From: Amoebidium appalachense
Taxonomy: Eukaryota > Ichthyosporea
Assembly: GCA_963693365.1 (NCBI GenBank)
Contig: CAVNZM010000016.1
Span: forward strand, 2,914,001-2,978,000
Direction: 5' to 3'
DNA length: 64,000 nucleotides
The notes under the pieces were generated by a model, which was not told the DNA's origin, made no database searches, and worked only from the letters and a program-made list of their open reading frames with translations. This document shows positions 47,250 to 60,019 of this stretch, in pieces. A program made the translations under genes and the position numbers. Position 1 is the stretch's first letter. Each line of letters begins with the position of its first letter.

Positions 47250-47813
47250 AAGGGACCTTGCACTTATCGTTTATGGTATAGTGGTTGAGCTCTTCTGTAG
47301 GTCAGCCTGTCAGCACTTTTAGTTTTGTGCATGTAAACACAGGGCAAAAAGCGCGCATTCTGCATCATTGTGTGCCAAGCCATGTTTTCGCAGTTTCTAC
47401 ATTTTGCTTCATCCGTCTGTAACTCCCTTAGAAGCTACATTGCTTCCTGACATGAAGTCTCTTAGTTCATAAGGGCTGGTGCATACAAAACTTCTCGGCA
47501 ACCATTGTTGGAAGGTTATGCCCTCCTTTGTTTCATTGTTTTAACAAATGTGTGCCGTCCTTATTGCCCAGCATGTGTAGTGGGGCACCCATCTATCATG
47601 ACATGTGCACGTTTGACTTTTTACCTGTGTGATAAGGTCTGTTAGCGCCCACTCACTACACGTTGCACGCAACGTACCCCACTGACACATACGAGGTTAG
47701 TCGGTAACCACTTGCTTGCATCGAAAGTTTAGAGTGCTGCTGTAGGTATGACAATGTAAGATTCTGTCCTTTTGATGTTTTCGTGTTACCTTATGGGCGT
47801 TTTGTCCCCTTCT

Positions 47814-47854
<41 letters not shown>

Positions 47855-48162
47855 AAAAAAAAAAAACTTTTCAGCTATAACATAATGGACCAGGTTATTC
47901 CCCTTATTTCCTGTTTCAAACTGCCTGAGGCTCTCACTTTTCCTCCTTCTCACTGGTCACGCTTCACTTTCCCCGTGCAGGTGGGAGATGGTGCACTCGG
48001 GTGAGTCTTCTAGCAAGCAGCAGCAGCGCACATGGCTGACCGCAAGATTGTTCGGTGCTGGTACATGACTGCCAACCTCGACATTCCGACATAATCAATT
48101 CCACGACACTGGTACCTCCCCCCCCCCCCCCCCCTCCAAAAAAAAAAAAAAAGAAAAGAAAA

Positions 48163-48201
<39 letters not shown>

Positions 48202-48399
48202 ACACAGCTTCCCATCCACCTTGCCTTAAGTTCTATCATAAACTAATTTGCTGTTTGCTGATCTCTCTTCCCACTCACTTGGTTACTTTGGTGCATCGTG
48301 TTCTGTGTGTGTGGGTCACGGTGGTAGTGTGCATCAGTGTGTGTGTGTGTGTGCTATATATATGTATAAACATTGTGTATATATGTCGTTGATCACCAT

Positions 48400-48430
<31 letters not shown>

Positions 48431-48655
48431 AACGCCTGTTATCCCACCTCTCCATTCCCCCCCATCTCTCTGTATGTGCGCACATGTAGGTGTGGGCCCG
48501 GGTGTGTATGCACAATAATGTATTTTGGTTCTCAATGTGTCCCTTAGTAGTCGTTATACTTGTAAAGGGTTACGTCGAGGCTTCCAGCAACCATATCCTC
48601 CGAGGGGAGGGAATGACATGTACTAACCCCCCGCCCCCCCCCCTCCCCCCCCCCC
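47250..48655. other. Unique sequence with poly-C/poly-A modules, no certain gene
   Basis: 47250-47800 is non-repetitive without a recognisable ORF. Poly-C joined to poly-A occurs at 47815-47866 and 48118-48152, a (CA)n run at 48170-48197 and poly-C at 48401-48428. CCCCGTGCAG at 47970-47979 followed by GTGAGT at 48001 could bound a short exon. Confidence 0.35.
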
Positions 48656-48861
48656 CACGCGGGAGCAGCTCGAGGACATGCGTGTTGACGGAGTGCCATG
48701 TGATTGACCCACCACCCAGTAACGACCCTGAGGACGTCAGCAGCCACAGCCACAGCGAGGAACAAGAATCAGTGCCACAAGAGAGTCTGCGGGGAATAAG
48801 GCGACGAGCAAAGATTGGAGTACTAGTAGTTGTCATTGTATTATGGTTTGAAATCAAGTAA
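48655..48861 (+). CDS. Possible terminal exon with a C-terminal hydrophobic anchor
   Basis: Opens after a C-rich tract (candidate acceptor GGGAGCAG at 48661-48668) and ends TAA at 48859. The peptide has an acidic, serine-rich middle (NDPEDVSSHSHSEEQESVP), a basic patch (GIRRRAK) and a short hydrophobic end (IGVLVVVIVLWFEIK), the layout of a tail-anchored protein. No upstream exon was tied to it and no family is recognised. Confidence 0.3.
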   Translation, partial: PRGSSSRTCVLTECHVIDPPPSNDPEDVSSHSHSEEQESVPQESLRGIRRRAKIGVLVVVIVLWFEIK

Positions 48862-49031
48862 ATAAGCAATTATTCTTGTAGAAGTTATAAATGCGCATGT
48901 TGATACGATAGAAAATGTAGAAGTTTGGAAGTTGGATAATAGCGTTTGTGTCACATGCTCCTGGGGAGCATGACTAATTAAAAAAAAACCTTAAGTGTGC
49001 AGCCGTCATTGAACATGTGTCACCATCCCAA

Positions 49032-49035
<4 letters not shown>

Positions 49036-49081
<46 letters not shown>

Positions 49082-49168
49082 GAAGGGGGGGGAGAGGGGG
49101 GGGGAAGGGTGGGGAACGGGGGGGGGGGGGGGGGGGGGGGAGTGGGGAAGCGGGGGGGGGGGGGGGGG
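49036..49168 (+). repeat. Poly-G with GA interruptions
   Basis: G-tract of about 45 bp followed by further G runs broken by A, AA and T. G-quadruplex formation is likely. Confidence 0.9.
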
Positions 49169-49189
49169 TGAATAGATAGAGAGATATCC

Positions 49190-49830
49190 ATATAGACATT
49201 ATTTATATATTCAGATACCTATATAGGTATATATAGAAGTGGTATACAATCAATATCATTTCTAATATAGAATACATATTCAGCTAATAAATTCTGAATA
49301 TGTGTTATGTGCATATAGAATGTCATGACTGATGTCTCATCGTCCCATGATAGATACGTATTATATGCTAATTGCATGTCTATCTACATATGTATTTCCA
49401 TATCTAGCTGATATCCAGGTGTGGTTCGAAACCTGAGCTGTATATCCATTCGATCTCATTTGTGCACATTTTAAGCATGTTACATATATATAGTACATAT
49501 CACATTGGATATAATATTGGGCAGGTTACCTGTCACTGGGTCCCTTCGTCACATATCCATTATATATGTTGTGCATGTGTATTTGCATATCTAGTGTTCG
49601 ATATCCACTGGATATCACGTTTCCCGTGGATATCTAGTGGATCCCTAACAGTAGTTATCCAATGGATATCAGGGTTTTAACAGATATCTATATACATATT
49701 AGCCGTAGATATCCAAGATTAATATCCATTTATATTTACATATCTTAAACCCATGAACTGGATGTAGGGTTATGTTCAGGATGGGTTTGAGTATATGGAT
49801 ATCTTCAATGTATCTTTTATGGGTTCCGGA
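49190..49830. repeat. Second AT-rich domain with GGATATCC-like words
   Basis: Same word set as 37790-39200, including TGGATATCA, GATATCCA and GTGGATATCTAGTGGAT. No coding sequence seen. Confidence 0.65.
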
Positions 49831-49979
49831 TGTTTCGGCAAGATTGCTGATGTTTAAATTTAATGCATTCCATCAGGGTCTAGAATCTGGATGCCCATCT
49901 TCCAGATGTCGCAATCTGGAAGAGGGGGGAGGGGGGGTCTTCCAGATGTCTGGAGCCAATCTAGAAATTGAACTGATTT

Positions 49980-50125
49980 CCGATTGGTCGGCTGCATTTT
50001 GTCTAGACCAATCAATGACCTTATTGAAGATCATTGGTCCAAAAGGGGTTTTTTGCATACCTGTGCTATGCTGTAGTTTCTGTCTTCTGTTTTGTTATGA
50101 AGTTTTCAGCGATACGTATATATAA
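49980..50125. promoter_or_regulatory. CCAAT-rich segment with a TATA-like end
   Basis: ATTGG near 49983 and 50034, CCAAT near 50008, then TATATATAAA near 50117. It resembles the other promoters, but no ORF follows on the plus strand for over 400 bp. Confidence 0.35.
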
Positions 50126-50129
50126 ACCT

Positions 50130-51120
<991 letters not shown>

Positions 51121-51121
51121 C

Positions 51122-51880
51122 ATGGGCCGATCATTACGACACTTGCTAGGGTGCCTGGCCAGCCTGTGTGCGGTCACGGCACAGGCCACCAAAGAGTGCC
51201 CCTTGATAGAGACCGAGTGGCGGGTGGAAGGTGCCGCCCCCATGCAGGACACCACCAAAAACCAGACCACGTTCTGCTGGCAGATCTACCAGGTGCAGGT
51301 GAAAACGGGTGTGCGTATAGTGCCCACCACCAAAGACTGCGCCATTCAGGGCAACAATCCCTGGGGCCAGGACCTGTCGCACTTTTTGCTGCAGCTCGAT
51401 GGCTGCCCGTGCTATGTCGATGCAAACGGCGGCCTGCTGTCCTCTGCAGGCGAGTGGATCAAACCCCATGGGGGCAGCCTGCCGTCCTCGGTGGGGAAAG
51501 ATGCCAGCACCCCGGGCACCTTCTACGGCACTAAGTGGGAGGGCGGGTCCCTGCCAAGCACCAGCAGTGGGGCCAGCATATCCGAGACCTTTTCAGCCTG
51601 CATGGTCATGAAGTGCATTGTAGGCACCAGCCCCACGGCCATGGAGTATCTGGTCAAGGGGGCCACCCGCTTTGCCACAGGCTTCACTTCCGGCCCGGCA
51701 TGCACATGTGGCGGCACATCTACGGCAACATCAGCAACCAGCTCCATTGCTTCCCCCGTGCCTACACCCGTGCCCGACTGCAAGCCACACACAACCACCC
51801 TCATGGTGCCCACCACCATCACACAGACGGCAACCGCCACGTCACCACACACACAGGGTGTGCCCACCACGGTCACCTAG
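51122..51880 (+). CDS. Secreted Cys-containing N-domain of a Thr-rich mucin-like protein, ending at an in-frame TAG
   Basis: The start MGRSLRHLLGCLASLCAVTA is a typical signal peptide with likely cleavage after AQA. About 190 residues follow with a dozen Cys (FCWQIYQVQV, LDGCPCYVD, FSACMVMKCIVG, ACTCGG), suggesting an extracellular disulfide-bonded domain of unknown type. Then a Thr/Pro-rich stalk begins (VPTTITQTATATSP). The TAG at 51878-51880 falls where the repeat consensus has glutamine (VPTTVT, stop, then TTTQVVPTTITQT), and the same frame stays open for another 246 codons. The stop could therefore be a point mutation, an allele or an error. The whole locus (to 54932) would make a long surface protein with a C-terminal membrane anchor. 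Confidence 0.6.
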   Translation: MGRSLRHLLGCLASLCAVTAQATKECPLIETEWRVEGAAPMQDTTKNQTTFCWQIYQVQVKTGVRIVPTTKDCAIQGNNPWGQDLSHFLLQLDGCPCYVDANGGLLSSAGEWIKPHGGSLPSSVGKDASTPGTFYGTKWEGGSLPSTSSGASISETFSACMVMKCIVGTSPTAMEYLVKGATRFATGFTSGPACTCGGTSTATSATSSIASPVPTPVPDCKPHTTTLMVPTTITQTATATSPHTQGVPTTVT

Positions 51881-52618
51881 ACCACCACCCAAGTTGTGCC
51901 CACCACCATCACCCAAACATCAACGGTAACCACCACGCCCATGCAGACACAGATAGTTCCCACCACCATCACCCAGACCAGCGTGTCCACAGTCACAGCC
52001 ACCAGCACGATCACCCCGACGGTCACGGTCAACCACCACCCCAACCCGAATGCTGACGATCCCGCCACCACCAAACTGTGCACCATCACACAGACCACCT
52101 GCACTGCTACCATAACCAATTCCGCCCAGACCGTCACCACCGCCATCACTGAAACCCCCACCCCTGCCACTACCACGGTCACTGAAACCCTCGCACCCGC
52201 CACCACCACCGTCACCCATTGGGCCGCCACCACCACTGTTTCTTCTCCGTGCCTCGACCCCATACCAGTCACCTCTACCGTTACCGAAACCCCCACCCCC
52301 TCTACCACCACCGTCACCGAAACCATCACTCCTCCCACCACCACAAACACCCAGCCGGCCGCCACCCCCACCGAAACCATCACCTCTGCCACCACCACCA
52401 TCACTCAGACCCCCGCCACCATCACTGAAACAACAACCATCACCTCTGCCACCACCACGGCCACCCAACCGGCCGCCACCACCACTGTAACCACTGTTGC
52501 TTTTCCTTGTCTCGACCCCATACCAGCCACCACCACCATCCTGAAACCCCCACCCCTGCCACCACCACCATTACTAAAACCCTCACCCCTGCCACCACCA
52601 CCACCTCGGGATCTATAG
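51881..52618 (+). pseudogene. Continuation of the Thr-rich stalk after the in-frame stop
   Basis: Same frame as 51122-51880. Tandem-like TITQT and TETPTPATTTVTET units indicate a heavily O-glycosylated stalk. Near 52545 one A is missing relative to the repeat consensus (ATCACTGAAACC becomes ATCCTGAAACC), which shifts the frame into a proline/leucine-rich tail. Repeat blocks of this segment recur at 53113. Confidence 0.55.
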
Positions 52619-53112
52619 CTATATAAGGAAAGCAGTGATTGGCTAGGATTCAATCTAGGAAACACATTCCTGAGCAGTCCGACAGCCGGCCCGGAGTGAA
52701 ATCGTGAAGAATACCTGCTTGTGATTGGGTCCCGGCGGCTATGACATCTGAGGATGTGCCGCAAAAGCATGCTGTAGTTTATTCCTATTGGCGATAGATC
52801 ATGCACGTAATTTAGATTTATATAGAGGAGTGTAAGCCGGATTGACCGGACCTTATACTAGCTTTATGATTGTTTAGCTCATATATAGTTTCGCTACTGC
52901 ATAAACGATTGTGGAATACTTCACGACCAGCACTAGTGCCTGAGCGTTTTTTTCCTGGAAGAGCAGGCGTAGTACAAGCTCCCACAATCGAGAGAAAAGC
53001 TGTGTCATAGCAACCACCTTTTAAAGCCTAATTATAAATCAACCTATGCTATTGGGCGCGAGCGCATCACTTAATCTTGCCGATTTCCATATTAGGAACC
53101 CTTTCTGCAGGT
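52619..53112. other. 494-bp segment interrupting the Thr-rich repeat, promoter-like
   Basis: Unique AT-richer DNA between two blocks of the same coding repeat. It holds three inverted CCAAT words (about 52638, 52725, 52788), TATATAAGG at 52621 and TTTATATAGAG at 52818, and ends in CCCTTTCTGCAG, a good acceptor. It could be an intron, an insertion, or the promoter of a second gene. No clear donor or start codon resolves this. Confidence 0.45.
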
Positions 53113-54932
53113 GACCACGGTCACTGAAACCCCCAACCCCGCCACCACCACCATCACCCAGCCGGCCGCCACCACCACTGTTTCTTCTCCGTGCCTCGAC
53201 CACATTCCAGTCACCACCTCCGTCACACCACCATTGCATCTTCCACATGCCCACTGCCATCGACCACCTTGCTGACCTCACTAGCCGCCACCACGTCTGT
53301 GGTAGCTGCAGCCACCACCACCCAGTCCACAACCATCATCCTGCCAGGCTCCACCACTAAGGTGTCTCTGTGCTCCGACCCATCCCCACCACCCTCAGGC
53401 GCATCACCATCGAACGCACCACCACTGTGGTGCAGACCCTCACCACCACACCACCCCCAGCCACCCTCACCACATCCGTCACCCAGACCCGCACCAGCAC
53501 ATTTACCCCGGCAGCCGTCACGGTGACTGCGGCCTGGACCACAATCACACAGACAGCCACAGTGACACAAGCAGACAGCCACGGTGACACAGACAGCCAC
53601 GGGGACAAAAGCAGCAACCACCTTCACAAACACAGCCACCATCACCAATACAAAAACTATGACCCAGGCGCAGGCCACCATCACCAACACAGCCACCATC
53701 ACCAACACAGCCACCATCACCAACACAGCCACCATCACCAACACAGCCACCATCACAAACACTGCTACCATCACAAACACTGCTACCATCACCAACACAG
53801 CCACCATCACAAACACACAGACTGTGACCCAGGCACGGGCCACCATCACAAAGACACAGACTGTGACCCAGGCACGGGCCACCATCACAAACACACAGAT
53901 TGTGACCCAGGCACGGGCCACCATCACAAACACACAGACTGTGACCCAGGCACTGCCACCATCACAAACACCGCCACCATCACGACCACGGCCGTGCGGC
54001 CTCTCCCAGCTGCCGCCACTGTGACCCAGGCAGCTGTCACCATTATGCAGACCGTGACCCAGTCAGCTGCCACCACCACCCTGACCCTCCCCCCCGGCCA
54101 CCACGACCGTTGGAGGCCAGCCACCATCCACCGTGACTCTGGCAGCCAGCACCATCACTGCCACACAGACCGTCACCACCACCATGGCTGCACCATCTGG
54201 CATTGCCGCCGCCCCCAACGACCTTGTCAGTGCCCCCCAGCAAACCGAGGCTCTGACCCTGAGCCCCAAGCGTCCCTCAGCCACCCTTAACCCCAAAACA
54301 ACCCCAGCCCTCGCCAAGCCCACAGCCAACCAAGCTGCCGCCACCAATACAGCCAGCAGCAGCCCAGGGCAGGCCCTAGCTGCTGGGCCTGTGCAGCCTG
54401 CAGACCAGCTCAACATTGCCAGTGTGGACGAGGACCTTGCCCTGGCCCCAAGGCCAGCCACGGTGACAGTCATGGCCACCAGCACCGTGACCACCTGCCC
54501 CCCAGTGCCCCCACCCTGCTGCCTGCGGCCCAGGTGGCCGAGCCAGCAAAGGAGCAGCGGCTGGACCTGCAGGCCAAGACCACCCATGCAGCAGGCAGCA
54601 CGGCACAGCACACCAGCACCAGTGAGCCTGCACCCACCCCCTTGGCCACGGCCCGGTATGGTGGGCACCTGCAGGCAGAGGACATCCAGGCCGTGTTTAG
54701 GCCCAGCAAGGCCAATGCAGCAGCAAGCAGGAGGGGCGCCGTGACAGTGCCAGACAGCACCGCAGAGGCTCTAACCAGCAACCCACCACCACAGCACACA
54801 AGCGTTGCCGTGGGCCCGGTGGTTGCTGGCGCCATGGCAGGCTTCGCAGTGGTGGCTGGGGCTGTGTTCATGGTGCGAAGGAGGGCACATGCAGCAAGTG
54901 CAAGGGGGAATGAGTCTCCCGTGTGGGCCTAA
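53113..54932 (+). pseudogene. Thr-rich mucin-like stalk with C-terminal transmembrane anchor, several frameshifts
   Basis: Starts with a copy of the 52160-52300 repeat (VTETP, ATTTITQP, TVSSPCLD). It continues as TTIIL, TTTVVQTLTTTPPP, then about a dozen NTATIT hexapeptides (53680-53820) and four TQTVTQARATIT units (53820-53960). It ends in an Ala/Pro-rich part with a helix (SVAVGPVVAGAMAGFAVVAG then AVFMV), RRR and a short cytoplasmic tail stopping at TAA 54930. Coding potential moves between frames at about 53220, 53390, 53585, 54000, 54130 and 54530. Real decay or errors in a repetitive region are equally possible. AATAAA occurs at 55444. Confidence 0.5.
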
Positions 54933-55500
54933 CCTAGAATATGAGTGTATGTGTAGCAGATATTCCGTAAATAGTATTTAGTTGGTGTGTGCATGACACA
55001 GTATGTATGAAGGCTTTGAGTTGTGTGTCCATAGCCAGATGTATAGTATGAAGGACTGGGTTCCAAGTCCGAGGCTCCTAGACAGACAGTAAGAATGACC
55101 CATGTTGTAGTGCCTGCTAGATGCAGGACACTGGATGGCCAGAACATAAAAGTCAAATATATAAAGTCACCACAGAATATTGTGTAGGATATGGAAGAGT
55201 GCATATGTACATGTCAGCCCCTCTGAGTGTCACTCGTAAAGTCTCACCACGTACGTGCAGGGCCAAGCACGAATTGCGGTGTACATACATGGACACAGGA
55301 GCCCATGGGCATTTACATGTGCACCCCCAAACATACACAGTGTCCTGCACATGCATGAATGCACACATGCACACATGCACACTCAAACAGGGCATTGTAA
55401 ACAGTTGAACTAGTTGGGATAAGGCAGAGAACAACTGAATCCGAATAAAGGCAGAGAACGGGTAGTTAGGCACACGTCGGACCAGGTTACTATCTAATGT
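54933..55500. other. 3' flank of the mucin-like locus
   Basis: No ORF of note. It ends at AATAAA (55444) on the plus strand. Confidence 0.4.
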
Positions 55501-55540
55501 GCTCGTTCAGAGTGATCCCCCGTGTACTGAGACGGCTTGT

Positions 55541-55760
55541 TTATATAGCCCCCAGGTTCCGGATCATCTGGACGGGTGGCATTGATGCCTTCGTGACTTC
55601 TGACCAGTCAGAAGTTGTGGTCGTCTTTATGTGCACACAGTGCACCAATAACACGAAGCCAACTAAAAGGATAACTTTGTGGCAAATGATTGGTCAACAC
55701 TTAAGCCCGTTTAGGTTTATAACTGGGTCTGACTTCCCTATTGGTTCCGTTCGTTTAGCT
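55541..55760 (-). promoter_or_regulatory. Minus-strand promoter-like TATA and CCAAT cluster
   Basis: On the minus strand GGCTATATAAACAAGCC (55558-55542) lies downstream of CCAAT words (plus-strand ATTGGT near 55690 and 55740). Transcription would run toward 55500. No minus-strand ORF with an ATG starts there, so the product, if any, may be non-coding or spliced. Confidence 0.4.
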
Positions 55761-55769
55761 ACAGATGTT

Positions 55770-56700
55770 GCCTTCGTAGTGGATAAGACTTGCATTCCTA
55801 TCCTAGCGGTTCTCGAATTCCTATTGATTTGTACTGACTGCACAGCCACTGCATGTTGCCGGCGCCGCGGCTCAGTCGTGAGCCGCAGCCCGCGGCTGTC
55901 GCGTATGATATTGATCTGATCATATGTACACAATATCTACGTGATCACTATGATATGTACAGTATATTCGTAATAGTAAACATGTACGGCGTGTACAGAT
56001 GTTTACAGGCATGGGGCACACAAACCGTTGTGAACACCAGCTGAGACGCACAGAGCACACACACATGCACATGGAACATAACACAGGTTCGGTCCGCTTA
56101 TAAGAAGATCTTATTTGTTATTTTTGGGTTGCAGCAGTCCTTTCAACGAATATCACCAGGGCACACAGATGTGACCTTTGTTGTCTTCACGATCATCAGC
56201 ATGGGCTTTAAGGAGGGCGGGGGATGATGGCGGTGCGCACAGGCAAAAACGTATTTGATCGGGGGGGGGGGGGGGGAGGGGGGGGGAGGGGGGGGAGGGG
56301 AGGGTTATTCTCTAGCCCTTTTTTTTGGGTCAGTAACTGCCTTAGGGGGGGGGAGGGATATGGCTGGGGGGGAGGTGCATGTGGGTGGGTGGGGGGGGGG
56401 GGGGGGAAGGGGGGAAGGAAGAAGGGGGGACTGGTTGCTTGGGAGGTTTTTTTTTTGGATATGAAAGGTGCATCTGTGTGTGGGTGGGTACGTGCGCGCG
56501 TGCGTGCGCGTACGTATGCGTGCGGGGGAGGTTGTTTTAGGGGGGGGGGGGAGGGGGGCCCATTGCAGCAACAGTCTGATTGATCCATACAGGGATTAAA
56601 TATCATGCCAACGGTTCATGATAACAATTTTCATAGGCTAAGCACACACTTGCATCACATATAGTATATAAAAGGAATGCAAGGACTCATGCGGCTTCAC
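55770..56700. other. Unassigned, with G-rich tracts
   Basis: A GC-rich nested hairpin lies at 55859-55900 (GCGGCTCA / TGAGCCGC). Poly-G tracts occur at 56261-56300 and 56390-56406. No gene is recognised, although a 140-codon plus ORF ends at 55919. Confidence 0.35.
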
Positions 56701-56775
56701 CTTGGCAGTCCTAATCAGGAGAAGTGTGGCTTGCACGCACGACCGTGATGCTTCATGCATCCAGCCCTACCCCCC

Positions 56776-57530
<755 letters not shown>

Positions 57531-57733
57531 GTTCAATTTGAATACAAGCACAGCGTGGGTCTTTTTTTCTTTTCTGCCCTCCTTGTGAAAGTGTAAATGT
57601 GCAAATTTTCTTTACAAATGCTAAAATCCCCCTCCCCCCCCCCTCCCCTCCTTTCACCCACTTTTTGTGTGTGTGTGTGTATATGTCGGTGTCGGTGTCG
57701 TTTATGTGTTAAGAAAATGTGTGCCATAATATG

Positions 57734-57787
57734 TATTTAGTTTGTAAACGTGTTTTCTTTGCAGGAGAATTAGATAGCCCCGTTGGA
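57734..57787 (+). repeat. Terminal-repeat fragment (copy a) of the DIRS-like element
   Basis: Carries TTTAGTTTGTAAACGTGTTT, then TCTTTGCAGGAGAATTAGAT and AGCCCCGTTGGA, the same start as copies at 60712, 61743 and 62676. It sits just outside the left inverted repeat of the RT segment. Confidence 0.9.
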
Positions 57788-57795
57788 CTAAAATC

Positions 57796-57835
57796 GCAGG
57801 ATTGTGGGCTGACGGCAGCCACACACAATACAAAC
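57796..57835 (+). repeat. Left 40-bp inverted terminal repeat of the RT segment
   Basis: GCAGGATTGTGGGCTGACGG followed by CAGCCACACACAATACAAAC, the exact reverse complement of 59967-60006. Inverted terminal repeats are a hallmark of DIRS-type elements. Confidence 0.93.
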
Positions 57836-58005
57836 GAATGTCGAGGGCAAGCGTGTAGGCAGCCACCTGGCGGCATAGGCACCCACCTGACGGCATACAC
57901 GGTTAAGGCATCGAGATGCTGAACGACCCTTAGCAACAGCCCCAAGCAGCGCCGTCGAATCAAGGCCCCAAAGGTAGCGGGAGCCCCGGGCAGCCGTAGA
58001 CCGAC

Positions 58006-59839
58006 CTAATCGACGAAGCCCCAGGAGCAAGGCTTCTCCCTCCAGAATGTTGATGTGGTCGGAGTGGCGCCAACGATGACTGATGTTGGTGGTCCACCGG
58101 CCACCAACAGCTGCCAGGATAGGTGCCGGGGGGCGGACGAGCTTGGCTCGTGCACAGGACCAGACAGCTGGCTGTAGTGGCCACGCCGGTTGCAGTGAGG
58201 CAGCACTTCGCGGAGAAGCGTTGCTGGAAGCACCCGGGACACCACTGCACCACCCAACAAGGAAGCATCAGTGCAGAACATGGTGCTAGCAAACCCAGAA
58301 CGCAAATCAAAACGCATCAAAGGGGCCAAAGCACACATCGCCTGAAGCTCCCACACCACGGGCGGGGGAAGGGGCTGTTCCCGACCCCCCAGCTGCTCCA
58401 CAAAACTGTAGACGGCACTCAGAACCGACAAAAGCGGCCGCTGCAGCAGTGCCGCCCACACCCAACCACCAAGCAACTGCTGCAAACGGAGCTGCGTGAC
58501 GACACCACGACGCAACACGGCCTGGGTTTCCGCCACCGACGGCACAAGGAAGCGCCAGACGGGCGCAATATCCCAGAGCGATGCATTTCCAGGCCTTGCA
58601 GCACCATAGAGGACGACGAACCAGCAGCCACATCCTTCTTGACATTGGAGGGAAGACCAGCCGGGCCGGTGACGCCATGATACGATTCACGCTGACGATT
58701 GATGGCGGTGGCATCTGTGCCGACCCAACCACAGTCGTCCACATACAGGGCATGCTGCGTGGCCTCCACAGGCCGCGGCACTATCGCACAGAGGCGCTCA
58801 ATTCGGGGCATGCCGGCTCGGTCAGCCAACTGCCCATGGACGTCTTGAGCCACAAGCACAGAATGCACCCAGCCCATGGGCACGGTCTTGAGGGCTGGGT
58901 ACACAAGCCGGTCGGGCCCAGAAATGCCAACAGCCTCCGAAGACACAGGCGGCAATCCGAAGTACCGCCACAGCCACTCCGGGGCAAGAAGACAATGGAA
59001 CTGGTTGTCCATGTCCGACTTGCCAAAATAGAGGCAATCCTCAGGCCCCAGCAACAGATCGGCAAAATCGGCAGGGTTGGGCAGGTGCACTTTGAGGGCA
59101 GGATGATCACGGGCAAAGAACAGGTTGCCACGGCGGCCGTCAAAAATGACGCGGGCTCTGGTGTCTTTGGGGACCCCAAACAGCCCATTGATGGCCAGTG
59201 GTTTTTCCTCCGCCTCGAAATAGTGCACCATGCCGCAGTCTTGAAGCCGAAGAAGCAGGGGACCGTATTCCCCACTGGGAACGTGATGCGCCGGTCGGAT
59301 GCGGCGCAGCTCTGCAGGCGTCGGCGGAACAGGCTTGAGAAGGCCGCCGTCGCAGTTGGCCAAAACGGATGCAGCGTAGGAGACAAAAACTGCAACACGT
59401 CCACTGTGGCTCCAACCCCAGGGGATGGCAAAGCGGCATTTGCCGCCGTGAGAGGTAGCCATCCTGTCAATACAGGGTAGGCCGCGGGGAACGCAGCCAA
59501 GACACTACTCGCAGGCTGAGCGTCGTAGACACCCGCGCGTATAGCATCGTAGCTGGCCCTAAGGACAAAGGTCCACAGGGCATGGTGGTGACTGTTCACC
59601 AACCGGGTCGGGAATGGGCAAGGGCCGCCTGCCCACAGCTCGTTGAGGGCACCAAGACAACGGTTAGCCAAGGTAACCCCCTTCAGGCGGTGAGACAGAC
59701 GTTGCCGACGGCGTTGACTCCGTAGACGGGCTTGTCCAGAACGGTCCGGCACAGGAATGGCCGGAACAGGAAAAAAATCAGAGGCGCCAAAGACATGACG
59801 TGGCATAGCTGTGGAATCCTTAGAAAAGTTAGGGGGCAT
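58006..59839 (-). pseudogene. DIRS-like reverse transcriptase / RNase H polyprotein with two frameshifts
   Basis: Three minus-strand frames join to one polyprotein. 59839 to about 59395 is the N-terminal part (KGVTLANRCLGALNELWAGG). About 59395-58580 is the RT: INGLFGVPKDTRARVIFDGR (fingers), FGKSDMDNQFHCLLAPE (first catalytic Asp), PMGWVHSVLVAQDV, ALYVDDCGWVG (YVDD catalytic pair) and VLQGLEMHRSG. About 58580-58006 is the connection and RNase H-like part (FLVPSVAETQ, MFCTDASLLGGAVV with the TDAS acidic position). All motif residues are present, so only frame breaks disable it; they could also be sequencing errors. The segment is bounded by 40-bp inverted repeats. No methyltransferase domain was seen. 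RT type is inferred from the inverted repeats and the adjacent tyrosine recombinase. Confidence 0.8.
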
Positions 59840-59966
59840 ATTTAATCAAGGGCACGTGGCAGGAAACCACAAGAAAATAATATACAGAACCGGATGCCGA
59901 ACCCCCAAAGGGCCTTTTAGGCCCTGTGCCCACCGGTCCCCGGAGGGGTCGATGGACCGGCTCCGG

Positions 59967-60006
59967 GTTTGTATTGTGTGTGGCTGCCGTCAGCCCACAA
60001 TCCTGC
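59967..60006 (+). repeat. Right 40-bp inverted terminal repeat of the RT segment
   Basis: Perfect reverse complement of 57796-57835. It is followed by a short direct repeat ACAATCCTGCA (59998-60017) immediately before the recombinase start codon. Confidence 0.93.
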
Positions 60007-60019
60007 AACAATCCTGCAG

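Noticed and set aside
51878-51880. Reassigned UAG codon (Gln) as the explanation of the in-frame stop
   Set aside because: The transporter gene and ALG10 both end naturally in TAG.
55497-55919. 140-codon plus ORF
   Set aside because: Spans a minus-strand promoter-like segment and shows no motif or signal; left unannotated.
58581-59480. 299-codon plus ORF opposite the RT
   Set aside because: Antisense shadow of the RT; the minus strand carries the full set of RT motifs.
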